Origin: Patescibacteria group bacterium
GTDB lineage: Bacteria > Patescibacteriota > Minisyncoccia > Phycocordibacterales > SBAW01
DNA: 35,223 nucleotides
Direction of reading: 5' to 3'
Assembly: GCA_019752125.1 (NCBI GenBank)
Contig: JAIEMM010000011.1
Coordinates: 1-35,223, forward strand
The notes under the pieces were generated by a model. The model was not told the DNA's origin and ran no database searches. It saw only the letters and a list, made by a program, of their open reading frames with translations. The position numbers were made by a program, and so were the translations under genes. Shown here piece by piece: positions 35,164-35,223 of the stretch (positions are counted from its first letter, which is position 1; every line of letters starts with the position of its first letter).

Positions 35164-35223
35164 ACCCTCTACCGAGGACAGTCCTCGTCTAAAATCTAAA
35201 TAAAATTTTCCTAATCTCGCAAT

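Noticed and set aside
1-35223. CRISPR array
   Set aside because: No regularly spaced identical repeats were found on reading; the repeats present are tandem gene modules and isolated palindromes.

Overview
The window looks like a chromosomal piece of a Candidate Phyla Radiation bacterium, most likely Parcubacteria/Patescibacteria (a Kaiserbacteria-like lineage is possible but cannot be shown from one window). The reasons are short intergenic gaps, single housekeeping genes scattered without their usual operons, TrbC/VirB2-like pilin modules in several copies, a DUF4446-infB-rbfA block, an orphan cysteine desulfurase, seven intron-less tRNAs (Leu-CAA, Trp, Tyr, Cys, Leu-TAA, Lys, Leu-TAG), and the standard genetic code (TGA ends several genes).

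Layout. 1-5.4 kb: 3'-truncated parB, tRNA-Leu, pyrF, miaA, a small ORF, a PIF1-like helicase, a HIT protein, tRNA-Trp and rpmG. 5.4-7.6 kb: two tandem cell-wall hydrolases (a lytic transglycosylase and a DD-peptidase-like protein), each fused to an almost identical VirB2-like membrane module. 7.7-8.6 kb: tRNA-Tyr and two small hypothetical genes. 8.7-18.3 kb: clpB, a trypsin-fold protein that appears to have lost its catalytic triad, cysteine desulfurase, DUF4446, infB, rbfA, tRNA-Cys, a Cys/Met-type PLP enzyme and an AstE/aspartoacylase-like protein. 18.3-19.4 kb: tRNA-Leu followed six bases after its CCA by a FemAB/GNAT-like gene.

19.6-28.2 kb is the accessory region. It holds a DUF3800 gene, a candidate ncRNA with its own promoter and terminator, small ORFs, a three-gene HNH / PD-(D/E)XK-like / 80-aa operon bounded by two inverted copies of a 19-bp palindrome, a zinc-ribbon protein pair, a winged-helix-like protein, and a large serine recombinase whose 3' end runs into tRNA-Lys. 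Several intergenic spaces here carry long stem-loops whose loops can pair with upstream sequence (pseudoknot topology). 28.4-35.2 kb: tRNA-Leu, an SPFH-domain membrane protein plus partner under a strong promoter, an operon of four VirB2-like pilins with a membrane-anchored solute-binding protein and a methyltransferase, and small ORFs.

Expression signals fall into two classes. Many first genes of transcription units have a TANNNT -10 box only 6-9 bases before the start codon, which predicts leaderless mRNA. Other genes, mostly small or accessory, have TTGACx-18-TATAAT promoters and/or a strong Shine-Dalgarno. Two divergent gene pairs appear to share a symmetric -10 element. All function calls come from reading motifs by eye; no database search was possible.
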